From positions 2,170,001-2,234,000 of the forward strand of contig NZ_CP053908.1 in assembly GCF_013256625.1 (NCBI RefSeq): a stretch of DNA of 64,000 nucleotides, read 5' to 3'. This DNA comes from Hymenobacter sp. BRD128 (GTDB lineage Bacteria > Bacteroidota > Bacteroidia > Cytophagales > Hymenobacteraceae). Positions 42,901 through 51,571 of this stretch are shown piece after piece. Numbering within the stretch: the stretch's first letter is position 1; every line of letters starts with the position of its first letter. Position numbers and translations under genes: made by a program. Below the pieces are notes generated by a model, which saw nothing but the letters and a program-made list of their open reading frames with translations, had not been told where the DNA came from and did no database searches.

Positions 42901-43578
42901 TTACAAAATGGGTTGCAGGGTGCGCCACACGGTGCGGGCCACCAGCTTGTGGCCTTCGGGCGTGGGATGAATGCCGTCGCGCTGGTTGAGCTTGGCGATG
43001 CCGCCCACGTTTTCGAGCAGAAATGGAATGAGCGTCAGCTTGTTCTTCGCCGCGGTTTCGGCGTAGAGCTTCTTAAAATCGGCGGCGTAGGCGGGGCCCA
43101 TATTGGGCGGAATCTGCATGCCGGCGAGTACGATTTTGGCCTGCGGAGCCTTCTGGCGCACGGTGTCGATGATGGCTTGCAGGTTTTTGCGGGTGTCGGC
43201 GAGGGGCAGGCCGCGCAGGCCATCGTTGCCGCCCAGCTCCAGCACAAACACGCCCACCGGCTGGCGGCTCAGCACCCAATTGATGCGCGAGCGGCCGCCG
43301 GCCGTGGTTTCGCCGCTGAGGCCGGCATTGACGACGGTGTAGGGCAGGTGCAGCGAATCGACGCGCTGCTCGATGAGCGCCGGGTAGGCCTGGTCGGGCT
43401 CCACGCCCAGGCCCGCCGTGATGCTGTCGCCAAAAAATAAAATGGCCGGCTGGCTTTTGGGCGCGGCGGCTTCGGCGGCGGGGCTAGCGGCCGCCGTGGC
43501 TTTGGTAGCGTTGGTATCGGACTGGCAGCCAGCGGCTAGCAGGGCTAGCAGCAGGGCGCTACCGGGTAAGTAGTTCAT
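42901..43578 (-). CDS. GDSL (SGNH) esterase lipoprotein, TesA-like
   Basis: 225 residues from the ATG at 43578. The lipobox is LAAGC (C18), and an Ala-rich linker follows. SGNH blocks: FFGDSITAGLG with S52, NAGLSGETTAGG, LELGGNDGLRG and DGIHPTPEGH with the Asp/His pair. Family members are acyl-CoA thioesterase/lysophospholipase L1-like and act outside the cytoplasm. Its position divergent from a YbbA/YbbP-like pair copies the E. coli tesA-ybbA-ybbP arrangement. A TACTTTTG box lies 18 bases before the ATG, and the GNAT gene abuts downstream. Confidence 0.94.
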   Translation of the reverse strand: MNYLPGSALLLALLAAGCQSDTNATKATAAASPAAEAAAPKSQPAILFFGDSITAGLGVEPDQAYPALIEQRVDSLHLPYTVVNAGLSGETTAGGRSRINWVLSRQPVGVFVLELGGNDGLRGLPLADTRKNLQAIIDTVRQKAPQAKIVLAGMQIPPNMGPAYAADFKKLYAETAAKNKLTLIPFLLENVGGIAKLNQRDGIHPTPEGHKLVARTVWRTLQPIL

Positions 43579-43596
43579 GGGAAAACTGAAATCAGG

Positions 43597-43604
43597 CAAA
43601 AGTA
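43597..43604 (-). promoter_or_regulatory. -7 box TACTTTTG of the GDSL esterase gene
   Basis: Exact TAnnTTTG, 18 bases before the ATG. Confidence 0.65.
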
Positions 43605-43753
43605 TAAGCCGCCGTCGTGCGTCCTACGTAGCCAATAACCGATGGGATGACGTTTTTCTTCCCGAAAGATTGTTACCCCCTTACCAAGTACGTCAGCCAC
43701 GCAATCGCCGCGCAACTTAGCCAGCGGCGGCCCTCCCCGCAAACCGCCAGTAG

Positions 43754-44440
43754 ATGACCAGCCTTCAAGTCGAAAACCTCACCAAAACCTACCCGAGCGC
43801 CGGGCGCCAGCTCACGGTGCTGCACGAAGTCAGCTTCAGCCTCCAGCCCGCCGATACGTTTGCCATCGTGGGCCCCAGCGGCAGCGGCAAAACCACCCTG
43901 CTAGGCCTGTGCGCGGGCCTCGACCGCGCCACCAGCGGCAGCGTGTGGCTGCAAGGCATTCAGCTCGATAAGCTGAGTGAGGACCAGCGGGCGGCGGTGC
44001 GCAACCAGCACGTGGGCTTCATTTTCCAGAATTTTCAGCTGCTGCCCACCCTCACGGCCCTCGAAAACGTGCAGGTGCCGCTGGAGCTGCGCGGCGAGCG
44101 CAACGTGGCCAAGCAGGCCCAGACGCTGCTGGAGCGCGTGGGGCTAGGCGCGCGCGGCCACCACTACCCGGCCCAGCTCAGCGGCGGCGAGCAGCAGCGC
44201 GTGAGCCTGGCCAGGGCCTTTGCCAACCGGCCGCAGATTCTCTTTGCCGACGAGCCCACCGGCAACCTCGACCCCGACACCAGCGCCACGGTGGTAGACC
44301 TGCTTTTTGACCTCAACAAAGAAGCCGGTACCACGCTCGTGCTCGTGACCCACGATTTGGAGCTGGCCGCTAAGACTCAAAGAATCATGCGGATGCGCGG
44401 CGGCAAGGTGGTGGAGGAAACCGTAGCGCGGACGTTGTAG
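43754..44440 (+). CDS. ABC transporter ATP-binding protein, YbbA/LolD-like
   Basis: 228 residues. Walker A IVGPSGSGKTTLL, signature LSGGEQQRVSLARA, Walker B ILFADEPTGNLD, H-loop LVLVTHDLEL, in the order of the LolD/MacB-type ATPase family. The last five codons and the stop (VARTL, TAG) coincide with the left arm of the GTAGCGCGGAC repeat, so the repeat has set the C-terminus. The permease follows 61 bases downstream. As in E. coli ybbA, the divergent neighbour is a GDSL esterase. Confidence 0.94.
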   Translation: MTSLQVENLTKTYPSAGRQLTVLHEVSFSLQPADTFAIVGPSGSGKTTLLGLCAGLDRATSGSVWLQGIQLDKLSEDQRAAVRNQHVGFIFQNFQLLPTLTALENVQVPLELRGERNVAKQAQTLLERVGLGARGHHYPAQLSGGEQQRVSLARAFANRPQILFADEPTGNLDPDTSATVVDLLFDLNKEAGTTLVLVTHDLELAAKTQRIMRMRGGKVVEETVARTL

Positions 44441-44493
44441 TCTGCGTTCGCACTCTTTTCTTGTTCTACACGCGGGCTCGCAGAGTACGCGCT
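44423..44493. repeat. Worn GTAGCGCGGAC inverted repeat, overlapping a gene end
   Basis: Left arm 44423-44446 begins GTAGCGCGGACGTTGTAG and is one family with 16987-17010. The right arm ending GTACGCGCTAT is degenerate. The left arm codes the last residues and stop of the ATP-binding protein. Confidence 0.7.
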
Positions 44494-44501
44494 ATTTCTT
44501 T

Positions 44502-47036
44502 ATGAATTTCAGTTGGTTAATCACAATGGCGTGGCGCGACTCGCGCCGCAGTCGCTTGCGGCTGGCGCTGTTTATGTCGAGCATTGTGCTGGGCATTGCG
44601 GCGCTGGTGGGCATTAATTCGTTTGGCGACAACCTAGCGCGCAGTATCAACGCCCAGGCCCGCGAGCTGGTGGGCGCCGACCTGGTGCTTTCGTCGAGCC
44701 AGCCGTTCGACTCGACGTTGCGGCCGGCCTTGCAGCGGCTGGGGCGCACGCGTACCGAGGAGGTGTCGTTTGCCTCGCTGGTGTCGTTTCCGCGCACGCA
44801 AGGCGTGCGGCTGGCGCAGGTGCGGGCGCTGGGCGCGGGCTTTCCCTATTATGGCGAGTGGGAGACGCAGCCGGCGCCGGCTAGCGCGCAGTTTCGGGCC
44901 GGGCAGGCTAGCGGCGCGCTCGTGGACGACGTGCTGCTCGACCAGTTCGACGCCCGCGTGGGCGACTCGGTGAAGGTGGGCAGCCTCACGGTACCCATTG
45001 TGGGGCGCGTGCTCAAGACGCCGGGCCAGAGCGGCTTCAGCGCCGCCGTGGCGCCCAAGGTGTTCATTCCCATTAGTTTGCTGAATAAAACCGGCCTCGT
45101 GCAGCGCGGCAGCCGGGTGCAGTACCGCACTTACTACCAGTTTGCGCCCACCGCCGATGTGGCCGCCGCCATCAAGCCCCTGCAAACGCGCTTCGACCAG
45201 ACCGGCATCGACACCGATACCGTGGCGAGCCGCCAGCAGGCCACCGGCCGCTCGTTTCGCGACCTTACGCGCTTTCTGAGCCTCGTGGCCTTCGTGGCCT
45301 TGCTACTAGGCAGCGTGGGCGTGGCCAGCGCCGTGAGTTTGTACGTGAAAGAAAAGCTGGCTAGCGTGGCCGTGCTGCGCTGCCTGGGGGCTAGCGGGCG
45401 GCAGGCGCTGCTCATTTACCTTATTCAAACGTCGGGGCTGGGCCTGCTGGGCGCGGCTATCGGGGCCGGGCTGGGCGCGGTGGTGCAACTGCTGCTGCCT
45501 AAGGTGCTCGGCAATTTTCTGCCCGTTGATGTGGCGGTGGCCGTGTCGCCGGCTTCGGTGGGCCTGGGGCTGCTGACGGGGCTAGCGATGGCCGTGCTCT
45601 TTGCGCTGCTGCCGCTGCTGAGTATCCGGCGGGTGTCGCCGTTGCGGGTGCTGCGCGCCTCGCTGGAGGAAGATACCGCCACGCCCGACCCGCTGCGCGG
45701 GCTGGTGCTAGCGGGCATCGGGGCCTTTGTGCTGGGCTTTTCGTATTACCAAACCCGCGATTGGAAGCTGGCGCTGGGCTTTGCGGCCGGGCTGCTGCTG
45801 GCCCTGGGCGCGCTGGCGGCGCTGGGCCTGGGGCTGCGCTGGGCCTTGCGGCGCTTCTTCCCTACTGGCTGGAGCTACGTGGGCCGGCAGGGGCTAGCCA
45901 ATCTATTCCGGCCCCAAAATCAAACCGTTACGCTCATTCTTTCGCTGGGGCTGGGCACGTTTTTGCTGGCGACGCTTTATTTGGTGCAGGCCGTGCTGCT
46001 GGGCCGGGTGCAGCTGTCAAGCGCCGGTAATCAGCCTAATCTGGTGCTGTTTGATATTCAAACCGAGCAGGAGAAAGGCGTCGAGCAACTGCTCAACGCC
46101 CAAAAGCTGCCCATTATCCAGCGCGTGCCCATCGTGACGATGCGCCTGGCGGCCATCAATGGCAAAACCGTGACGCAGCTCAAAAAGGACACCGCCAACG
46201 GGATTCCACCCTGGGCGCTGACGCGTGAGTACCGCGTGACCTACCGCGACACGCTCAGCAAAACTGAGAAGCTCACGGCTGGCACGCCACCCCAGCCGGC
46301 CAAGGCCGGCGGTCTGCCCCGCGTGTCGGTTGATGCCAATTACTTCGAGCGCGTCAAGCTCAAGCTCGGCGACACGCTAAGTTTCAACGTGCAGGGCGCG
46401 CCCATCGATGTAGTAGTGGGCGGCACCCGCGAGGTCGATTGGGGCCGGGTGCAAACGAATTTTCTGGTCGTTTTTCCCACCGGCGTGCTCGAAGCTGCGC
46501 CGCAGTTCCACGTCATCCTCACCCGCACGCCTAGCAACGCGGTGCTGGCCGCCGCGCAGCGCGCCTTGGTGCGCGACTTCCCCAACGTGTCGGCCATCGA
46601 CCTGGGGCTGATTCTGCAAACGGTGGACGAGATTTTGACCAAAATCTCCTTTGTCATTCGCTTCATGGCGGGCTTCAGCATCCTCACCGGGCTGCTGGTG
46701 CTGGCTAGCTCGGTGCTCATCAGCCGCTACCAGCGCACCCGCGAGAGCGTGCTGCTGCGCACTTTGGGGGCTAGCCGGAGCCAGATTCTGCGCATTACGC
46801 TGCTGGAGTATGCCCTGCTGGGCTCGCTGGCGGCCTTTGCGGGCGTGCTGCTAGCTAGCGTAGCCGCCTGGGCGCTGGCCGTGTGGGTGTTCGAAACGCC
46901 GTTTGCGCTCAGTGCCTTATGGCCGCTGCCGGTGTTGGTGGCGCTGGTGGCCGGCCTCACGGCGCTCATCGGCGGGCTCAATAGCCGCTCGGTGCTAGGC
47001 CAGCCGCCGCTGGCGGTATTGCGCGCCGAGGGGTGA
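44502..47036 (+). CDS. ABC permease with FtsX domains, YbbP-like
   Basis: 844 residues. An N-terminal helix (LALFMSSIVLGIAALVGIN) is followed by a large extracytoplasmic MacB-like domain, then two FtsX membrane blocks: about 260-390 (FVALLLGSVGVASAVSLYVK) and 720-830 (FSILTGLLVLASSVLIS and RTLGASRSQILRI). This 10-helix arrangement fits YbbP/LolE-like permeases that work with the preceding ATPase to extract or move lipids or proteins from the inner membrane. The substrate is not known for the YbbAP family. Confidence 0.92.
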   Translation: MNFSWLITMAWRDSRRSRLRLALFMSSIVLGIAALVGINSFGDNLARSINAQARELVGADLVLSSSQPFDSTLRPALQRLGRTRTEEVSFASLVSFPRTQGVRLAQVRALGAGFPYYGEWETQPAPASAQFRAGQASGALVDDVLLDQFDARVGDSVKVGSLTVPIVGRVLKTPGQSGFSAAVAPKVFIPISLLNKTGLVQRGSRVQYRTYYQFAPTADVAAAIKPLQTRFDQTGIDTDTVASRQQATGRSFRDLTRFLSLVAFVALLLGSVGVASAVSLYVKEKLASVAVLRCLGASGRQALLIYLIQTSGLGLLGAAIGAGLGAVVQLLLPKVLGNFLPVDVAVAVSPASVGLGLLTGLAMAVLFALLPLLSIRRVSPLRVLRASLEEDTATPDPLRGLVLAGIGAFVLGFSYYQTRDWKLALGFAAGLLLALGALAALGLGLRWALRRFFPTGWSYVGRQGLANLFRPQNQTVTLILSLGLGTFLLATLYLVQAVLLGRVQLSSAGNQPNLVLFDIQTEQEKGVEQLLNAQKLPIIQRVPIVTMRLAAINGKTVTQLKKDTANGIPPWALTREYRVTYRDTLSKTEKLTAGTPPQPAKAGGLPRVSVDANYFERVKLKLGDTLSFNVQGAPIDVVVGGTREVDWGRVQTNFLVVFPTGVLEAAPQFHVILTRTPSNAVLAAAQRALVRDFPNVSAIDLGLILQTVDEILTKISFVIRFMAGFSILTGLLVLASSVLISRYQRTRESVLLRTLGASRSQILRITLLEYALLGSLAAFAGVLLASVAAWALAVWVFETPFALSALWPLPVLVALVAGLTALIGGLNSRSVLGQPPLAVLRAEG

Positions 47037-47047
47037 TAAATAATTGG

Positions 47048-47118
47048 CAGTGAGCAGTGAATAATGAGTAGTGAGCTTCGGTAATACTTGCTCACTGCTC
47101 ATTATTCACTGCTCACTG
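47048..47118. repeat. CAGTGAGCAGTGAATAATGAG inverted repeat
   Basis: Arms 47048-47076 and 47090-47118 are reverse complements over 29 bases with one mismatch, loop 13. A worn relative is at 37026-37105. Confidence 0.9.
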
Positions 47119-47129
47119 TAGTTCAGGCC

Positions 47130-47137
47130 TAATTTTG
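47130..47137 (+). promoter_or_regulatory. -7 box TAATTTTG fused to a start codon
   Basis: Exact TAnnTTTG with CCCC before the ATG at 47142, the same layout as at 4019-4031. Confidence 0.7.
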
Positions 47138-47141
47138 CCCC

Positions 47142-48140
47142 ATGCCTGCCCCTACCCCCCTAGCCAAGCTCTTCGCTGATTTCAATAACCTCCAAGTCCT
47201 TATTGTCGGCGATGTGATGGTCGATGCCTACGTGTGGGGCCGTGCCAGCCGGCTCTCGCCCGAGGCGCCGGTGCCGGTAGTCAACGTCGACCGCACCGAA
47301 AACCGCCTCGGCGGGGCCGCCAACGTGGCCCTGAATGTGCAGGCGCTCGGGGCCACACCGCTGCTGTGCGCCGTGGTGGGTGCCGACCAAGGCGGCGACC
47401 AACTGCTGCAACTGCTGCACACGCACCACCTGCCCGCCGACGGTATTATCCGCAGCGCGCACCGGCCCACCACCTTCAAGCAGCGCATTCTGGCCCACGG
47501 CCAGCAACTCGTGCGCATCGACTCGGAGGTCGAAACCAACCTCAATGCCGAGGAGGCTAGCCAGCTGCTCGCCGCCTACGACGACCTGCTGCCCCGCGCC
47601 GACGTGGTTATTTTTGAGGATTACGACAAGGGCGTTTTATCAGAAGCCATTATTGCCCAGTGCATTGCCCGCGCCCGCGAGCGCGGCGTGCCCACGGTCG
47701 TTGACCCCAAGAAAAAGAACTTCCTGGCCTACCGCCACTGCACGCTCTTCAAGCCCAACCTGAAAGAGCTGCGCGAGGGCCTGAAGCTGGAATTTGGCAC
47801 CCCCGATGCCGACCGGCCGGGCTTTGAAGCCGCCGTGGCGCGCCTGCGCGAGGTGCTAGCCCCCGAAATCGTGCTGGTGACGCTCTCCGAGCACGGCGTC
47901 TTTGCCCAGCAAAACAACGCAAAAACCTACCTACCGGCCCATTTGCGCACCATCTCCGACGTGTCGGGCGCCGGCGATACGGTTATCAGCATCGCGGCCT
48001 GCTGCGTGGCGCTGCAGCAGCCGGCCGCCTTCACCGCCGCGCTGGCCAACCTCGGCGGCGGCCTAGTGTGCGAGCAGGTGGGCGTGGTGCCCATCGAGAA
48101 GCGCCTGCTACTGGCCGAGGCGGAGGCGGCCGGGCTGTAA
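47142..48140 (+). CDS. PfkB-family heptose kinase, HldE/RfaE-I-like
   Basis: 332 residues. PfkB landmarks are RLSPEAPVPVVNVD and GGAANVALNVQALG near the start and DVSGAGDTVISI (the catalytic Asp) near the end, with TTFKQRILAHGQQLVRID and FKPNLKELRE between. These are the kinase half of HldE, which phosphorylates D-glycero-beta-D-manno-heptose 7-phosphate for LPS core and is often a separate gene in Bacteroidota. The adenylyltransferase half is not in the window. Confidence 0.92.
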   Translation: MPAPTPLAKLFADFNNLQVLIVGDVMVDAYVWGRASRLSPEAPVPVVNVDRTENRLGGAANVALNVQALGATPLLCAVVGADQGGDQLLQLLHTHHLPADGIIRSAHRPTTFKQRILAHGQQLVRIDSEVETNLNAEEASQLLAAYDDLLPRADVVIFEDYDKGVLSEAIIAQCIARARERGVPTVVDPKKKNFLAYRHCTLFKPNLKELREGLKLEFGTPDADRPGFEAAVARLREVLAPEIVLVTLSEHGVFAQQNNAKTYLPAHLRTISDVSGAGDTVISIAACCVALQQPAAFTAALANLGGGLVCEQVGVVPIEKRLLLAEAEAAGL

Positions 48141-48146
48141 AGATTT

Positions 48147-48236
48147 TTCGCACCGAGCTAAAGGAGGGAAAAGGAGTCTCGCGGATTACAGTAACACCCT
48201 GTAAAACTTCCTTTTCCTCCTTTAACTCAGTGCGAA
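48147..48236. repeat. 30-base inverted repeat after the heptose kinase
   Basis: Left arm 48147-48176 (TTCGCACCGAGCTAAAGGAG...) and right arm 48207-48236 pair with a few mismatches; loop 30. It lies between the kinase gene and a facing small gene. Confidence 0.8.
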
Positions 48237-48252
48237 AGCCACTGCCCCGCCA

Positions 48253-48462
48253 TTACTTTTTGAGCAGTGTAAGTACCCATAGTAAGGCTAGCAGCACCAT
48301 CGGCGTGGTTATGATGGCGGCCATCGCCGTAGCCACCACTACGCCTGCCTCGGCCCGAAACACGCGCCGGAACAGCCGCCGCCACCCGAAAAACAGCAGG
48401 CCGGACACCACCACTGACACCACGTAGAATCCTAGGCCTAGCTCGGGCTTGAGAGGGAGCAT
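48253..48462 (-). CDS. Small two-helix membrane protein
   Basis: 69 residues from the ATG at 48462 (MLPLKPELG); the longer TTG reading is rejected. Two hydrophobic segments (about 10-25, LGFYVVSVVVSGLLFFG, and 42-63, VVVATAMAAIITTPMVLLAL) flank a basic loop (RRLFRRVFR). No family recognised. It lies downstream of hemE on the same strand and could be co-transcribed. Confidence 0.65.
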   Translation of the reverse strand: MLPLKPELGLGFYVVSVVVSGLLFFGWRRLFRRVFRAEAGVVVATAMAAIITTPMVLLALLWVLTLLKK

Positions 48463-48505
48463 TTCAGAAAAGCAGGTTTTGTGCAAGAGAGTAGTGGGGT
48501 TCGGT

Positions 48506-49531
48506 TTACCCCCGCCACGCCTTCACCGTCTCCACGAATATCTTTACATTATCCGGATTAGTATCCGGGTACACGCCGTGGCCGAGGTTGGCGATGTGCG
48601 GGCCACCGACGAACTCGGCCAGCATGACTTCGGTGGCGGCTTTTACTTGGCTGGGGGTGCCGTAGAGGGCGCAGGGGTCGAGGTTGCCTTGCAGGGTTTT
48701 ACCGGGGGCCTGCTGGCGCACCAGGCGCGGTGACTGGTTCCAGTCGAGCCCGATAGTGCGGGCGGGCGAATGGGCGAAATCTTCCACGGCCCACCACGCG
48801 CCCTTAGCAAACACCGTGACGGGCACCAGCGGTGCCAGCGCCGCGCTGATGCGGTTGATGTAGCGGGTTGAAAACTCGGCGTAGTGGGCGGGCGGCAGGA
48901 TGCCGGCCCACGAGTCAAAAATCTGCACGATGTCGGCCCCGGCCGCCACCTGCGCTTGCAGGTAGGCAATGGTCGTGACCGTAATTTTTTCCAGCAGTTG
49001 GTGGGCTAACGCGGGTTCCTGATACAGCATCCGGCGGGCTTTGCTGAAGGTTTTGGAGCCGTGGCCCTCCACCATGTAGGCCAGAATGGTCCAGGGTGCC
49101 CCCGCAAAACCGATGAGCGGCACCCGGCCGTTCAGCGCTTTTTTGGTGATGCGCAGAGCTTCGAGCACGTAGCCCAGGTGCTCTTCGGGGTCGGCCACGC
49201 GCAGCTTCTCAATATCGGCGGCGCTTTTCACCACCTCTGGAAAGAGAGGGCCTTTGGCCTCAATCATCTCATAGGTGAGGCCCATCGCCTCGGGCACCAC
49301 CAGGATGTCGGAGAAAATAATAGCGGCATCTACATCGAGCGCATCGACGGGCTGAATGGTCACCTCGGCCGCCAGGGCCGGGGTTTCGACCAGCTCTTTG
49401 AAACCGGAAAGGCGGCCACGCAGGGCGCGATACTCGGGCAGGATGCGGCCAGCCTGGCGCATTAGCCAGACGGGAGTGCGTTCGGTAGTTTCGCCCTTGG
49501 CGGCGCGCAGGAGGAGGTCGTTTTTCAGCAT
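48506..49531 (-). CDS. hemE: Uroporphyrinogen decarboxylase
   Basis: 341 residues from the ATG at 49531 ([14 protein letters not shown]). HemE removes four carboxyl groups from uroporphyrinogen III in heme synthesis. Motifs: [16 protein letters not shown] near residue 25, [15 protein letters not shown] with the catalytic Asp, [24 protein letters not shown], and [11 protein letters not shown]. The heme made here is also the source of biliverdin for the phytochrome. A TACCTTTG box lies 35 bases before the ATG. Confidence 0.97.
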   Translation of the reverse strand: MLKNDLLLRAAKGETTERTPVWLMRQAGRILPEYRALRGRLSGFKELVETPALAAEVTIQPVDALDVDAAIIFSDILVVPEAMGLTYEMIEAKGPLFPEVVKSAADIEKLRVADPEEHLGYVLEALRITKKALNGRVPLIGFAGAPWTILAYMVEGHGSKTFSKARRMLYQEPALAHQLLEKITVTTIAYLQAQVAAGADIVQIFDSWAGILPPAHYAEFSTRYINRISAALAPLVPVTVFAKGAWWAVEDFAHSPARTIGLDWNQSPRLVRQQAPGKTLQGNLDPCALYGTPSQVKAATEVMLAEFVGGPHIANLGHGVYPDTNPDNVKIFVETVKAWRG

Positions 49532-49566
49532 AGGGCAGGATGCGGGGCAGCGCCGCAATCGGCCGG

Positions 49567-49574
49567 CAAAGGTA
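49567..49574 (-). promoter_or_regulatory. -7 box TACCTTTG of hemE
   Basis: Exact TAnnTTTG, 35 bases before the ATG at 49531. Confidence 0.65.
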
Positions 49575-50563
49575 GCAGCCGGGCAGGCCAGCCCTGGCCT
49601 GCTACCAGTACAAGGTCCTTTTTTCTGGTAACAGGTCTAGCCAGGAGGCTGGTTGCTTAAGCAACTAGTTGGGGCCACGGCTACTATCCTACCCACACTT
49701 TACTCCCCGTCTTCCCCTTTCCGCCAGCCAGCACAAACAACTTAACCGGGCTGGCAGCTCGTAATTTTTGGCTACTTACTGGTGGCGCCCCTGGTTTGGC
49801 CCCGACCGTTCCTGGGAGACTATGACGTGCGAGAAGTCTGCGCCTAGCCACTTGCGCTCGGCTACGGGCAACGTACCGGGCCGGCTAGGAGCCACCATTT
49901 GCCTGGGCACCAAGCCTAAGTGTTGCACAAAAATCAACTCTACCGGCGCCAGTTCATCAGCATCAAGCAGCTGGGTACCGGGCAACGATAAATGCGGCGG
50001 GCACATTGGTTTTTGCTCCATTCGGTGTTTTACGCAGGTAGCCGGCCCTCGGGTTGCGGACAGGCGCAAGTAGCCAGGCGGTGGGCGACCCGAGCACGCA
50101 GTAGCAGAGTTGACGAAGCGCTGAAAATTTACTGCCCGCTGAAAAATCCGAAAGTCACAGTTGAAACAATTAAAGAGTATCAGTGAATTATCCTAAGTTG
50201 CTGATAGGTAATAGCTGGCCGCTGTATCAAAAAAAGCAAAGACAGTTTATTGACTTTATTTTTTAGTAGATTATGTTTTTCTCATTTAATCCAAAATATA
50301 CAATGTCACAATTCTACTCGCTTTTTCCTTTTAGCAGGGGGTTTATCTCCCTTCCTTTGTACGCACTCCCACCTTCCTGGGCACCACCCTTTCCAACATT
50401 TTCCTTTTCCAAACCAGAGCTGAAAAGCCTCGCCGAATGGCGGGGCTTTTTAGTGGGCTGCGGCGCATGGCAGGGCCTTGACTATGCGCTTGGTGCGCAA
50501 CCTGCGGGCAGGCAGTCTTACCCGGCGAGCCGCCTGGCTGCCGATTTTTATCAGTAGTGCAGA
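49575..50563. other. Gene-poor region of about 1 kb
   Basis: No supported gene. A 97-codon minus-strand frame at 49776-50069 has protein-like stretches (PGTQLLDADELAPVELIFVQ, VAERKWLGADFSHVIVSQER) and may be the remains of a gene, but I cannot place it. A plus-strand frame at 50273-50557 is crossed by a terminator-type hairpin at 50423-50451 and lacks any familiar motif. Bases 50190-50300 are AT-rich. Confidence 0.5.
50423..50451. terminator. Hairpin AAAAGCCTCGCC/GGCGGGGCTTTT
   Basis: 12-base arms with one mismatch around a 4-base loop (GAAT), with A- and T-runs, so it can work in both directions. It stands about 110 bases downstream of the small minus-strand gene at 50564. Confidence 0.8.
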
Positions 50564-50761
50564 CTACTGGGCGGCAATATCGAGGGCCTGGCGCACTTGC
50601 AGCCAGCTTAGCTCACCAGCTACGTAGCGCTCGTAGAGCTGCCGGGCGTAGGCCGAGGCCTTGGTTTTCAGGCGAGGGAAAGTAGCCTGCATTTGCTGGA
50701 GCACCCGGGCACGTTGTTCGCGGGTTTGGGCAGCAGGCCCAAAGGCTGGATTGTAGTTCAT
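50564..50761 (-). CDS. Small hypothetical protein, 65 residues
   Basis: From the ATG at 50761: NYNPAFGPAAQTREQRARVL, then helical stretches ending SWLQVRQALDIAAQ. Basic and helical. It looks like a real small protein by codon use, and the motif FPRLKTKASAYARQLYERYV seems conserved in my memory of related genomes, but I assign no function. The ORF can also be read from 50806 without a better start. Confidence 0.6.
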   Translation of the reverse strand: MNYNPAFGPAAQTREQRARVLQQMQATFPRLKTKASAYARQLYERYVAGELSWLQVRQALDIAAQ

Positions 50762-51357
50762 AGCAGTTGGCAGAAAAGAGGTAGGTCCTACAAATTTGCT
50801 GCTCACCCGGCTTACTATCTAGTTAAAACTACTGATTTTACCAGTGGATAAATACGTAATTGACAAGAAGTTCCTTGCCAGAGCCTGCCACCAGCCTAGC
50901 CGGCACAGCACGCTTTCAATTACCAGGTACTGCTAGTGCTAGGCCGCCGCTGGGGGCGGTAGGTAGCACCGATGCCGGGGTGCGGCCTGCGGCCGGCTTG
51001 CTCGGCGCGAATAGGTTTGCGGGCTCGCTCCATCACTCCGCTTAAAAGTCCCTCATCTGAATACGGTGCCGGGGAAGCCGGTTCAGGGCCGCTGCTTGAA
51101 AAAGTGCGCGATTTTTTCAAAATTTCACAGAGAAAAATGGATGCCTAGCTTTTTCAGCCGAGCCCCTTGTGAAAATCCCTATTTTAAAAAAATTTGCTCG
51201 CCCGGACTCAGCAGCACGTCGGGTATAGACTGGAGCATCGTTGCACGCAGCTGGCTTTGCTTACTTGCTGGCGGCAGTTGCGTAGCGGCCCCTTTTAGCT
51301 GCAACCGCTCCGCGCTCCGGGCCAGGGGGTACTTATGCAAAAAGTAGCTGCCGCCAA
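50762..51357. other. Gene-free stretch of about 600 bases
   Basis: Several short frames, none convincing. The part near 51100-51200 is AT-rich, including ATTTTAAAAAAATTT. I see no remnant that I can name. Confidence 0.5.
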
Positions 51358-51385
51358 TAAAAAACCCCCGCCTTGAGGGCGAGGG
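51358..51385 (-). terminator. Terminator after tRNA-Lys
   Basis: On the minus strand CCCTCGCC, CTCAA loop, GGCGGGGG, then a T-run, just past the tRNA 3' end. Confidence 0.8.
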
Positions 51386-51395
51386 CGCTTAGGTG

Positions 51396-51468
51396 TGGCT
51401 CCGCTGGGATTCGAACCCAGGACCCGTACATTAAAAGTGTACTGCTCTACCAGCTGAGCTACAGAACC
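51396..51468 (-). tRNA. tRNA-Lys(UUU)
   Basis: 73 bases on the minus strand. Acceptor GGTTCTG pairs with CGGAGCC (two G-U), D-arm GCTCAGCTGGTAGAGC, anticodon loop CTTTTAA with anticodon TTT at 51434-51436, and T-arm GGGTTCGAATCCC. CCA is not encoded. A TACTTTTG promoter box on the minus strand lies about 47 bases upstream (51515-51522). Confidence 0.97.
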
Positions 51469-51514
51469 AATATCTTTGCGTTACAATCGCGGTGCATGAC
51501 CGTTTTTGTGGGTG

Positions 51515-51522
51515 CAAAAGTA
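51515..51522 (-). promoter_or_regulatory. -7 box TACTTTTG of tRNA-Lys
   Basis: Exact TAnnTTTG on the minus strand, giving a 5' leader of about 40 bases before the mature tRNA. Confidence 0.65.
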
Positions 51523-51571
51523 CGGCGACATTTTGAATCTGACAACCCCGGCGCAAAAAGAAACTGCTGCT

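Noticed and set aside
50273..50557. 94-codon frame at 50.3 kb
   Set aside because: Crossed by a strong terminator hairpin and lacks any familiar motif.
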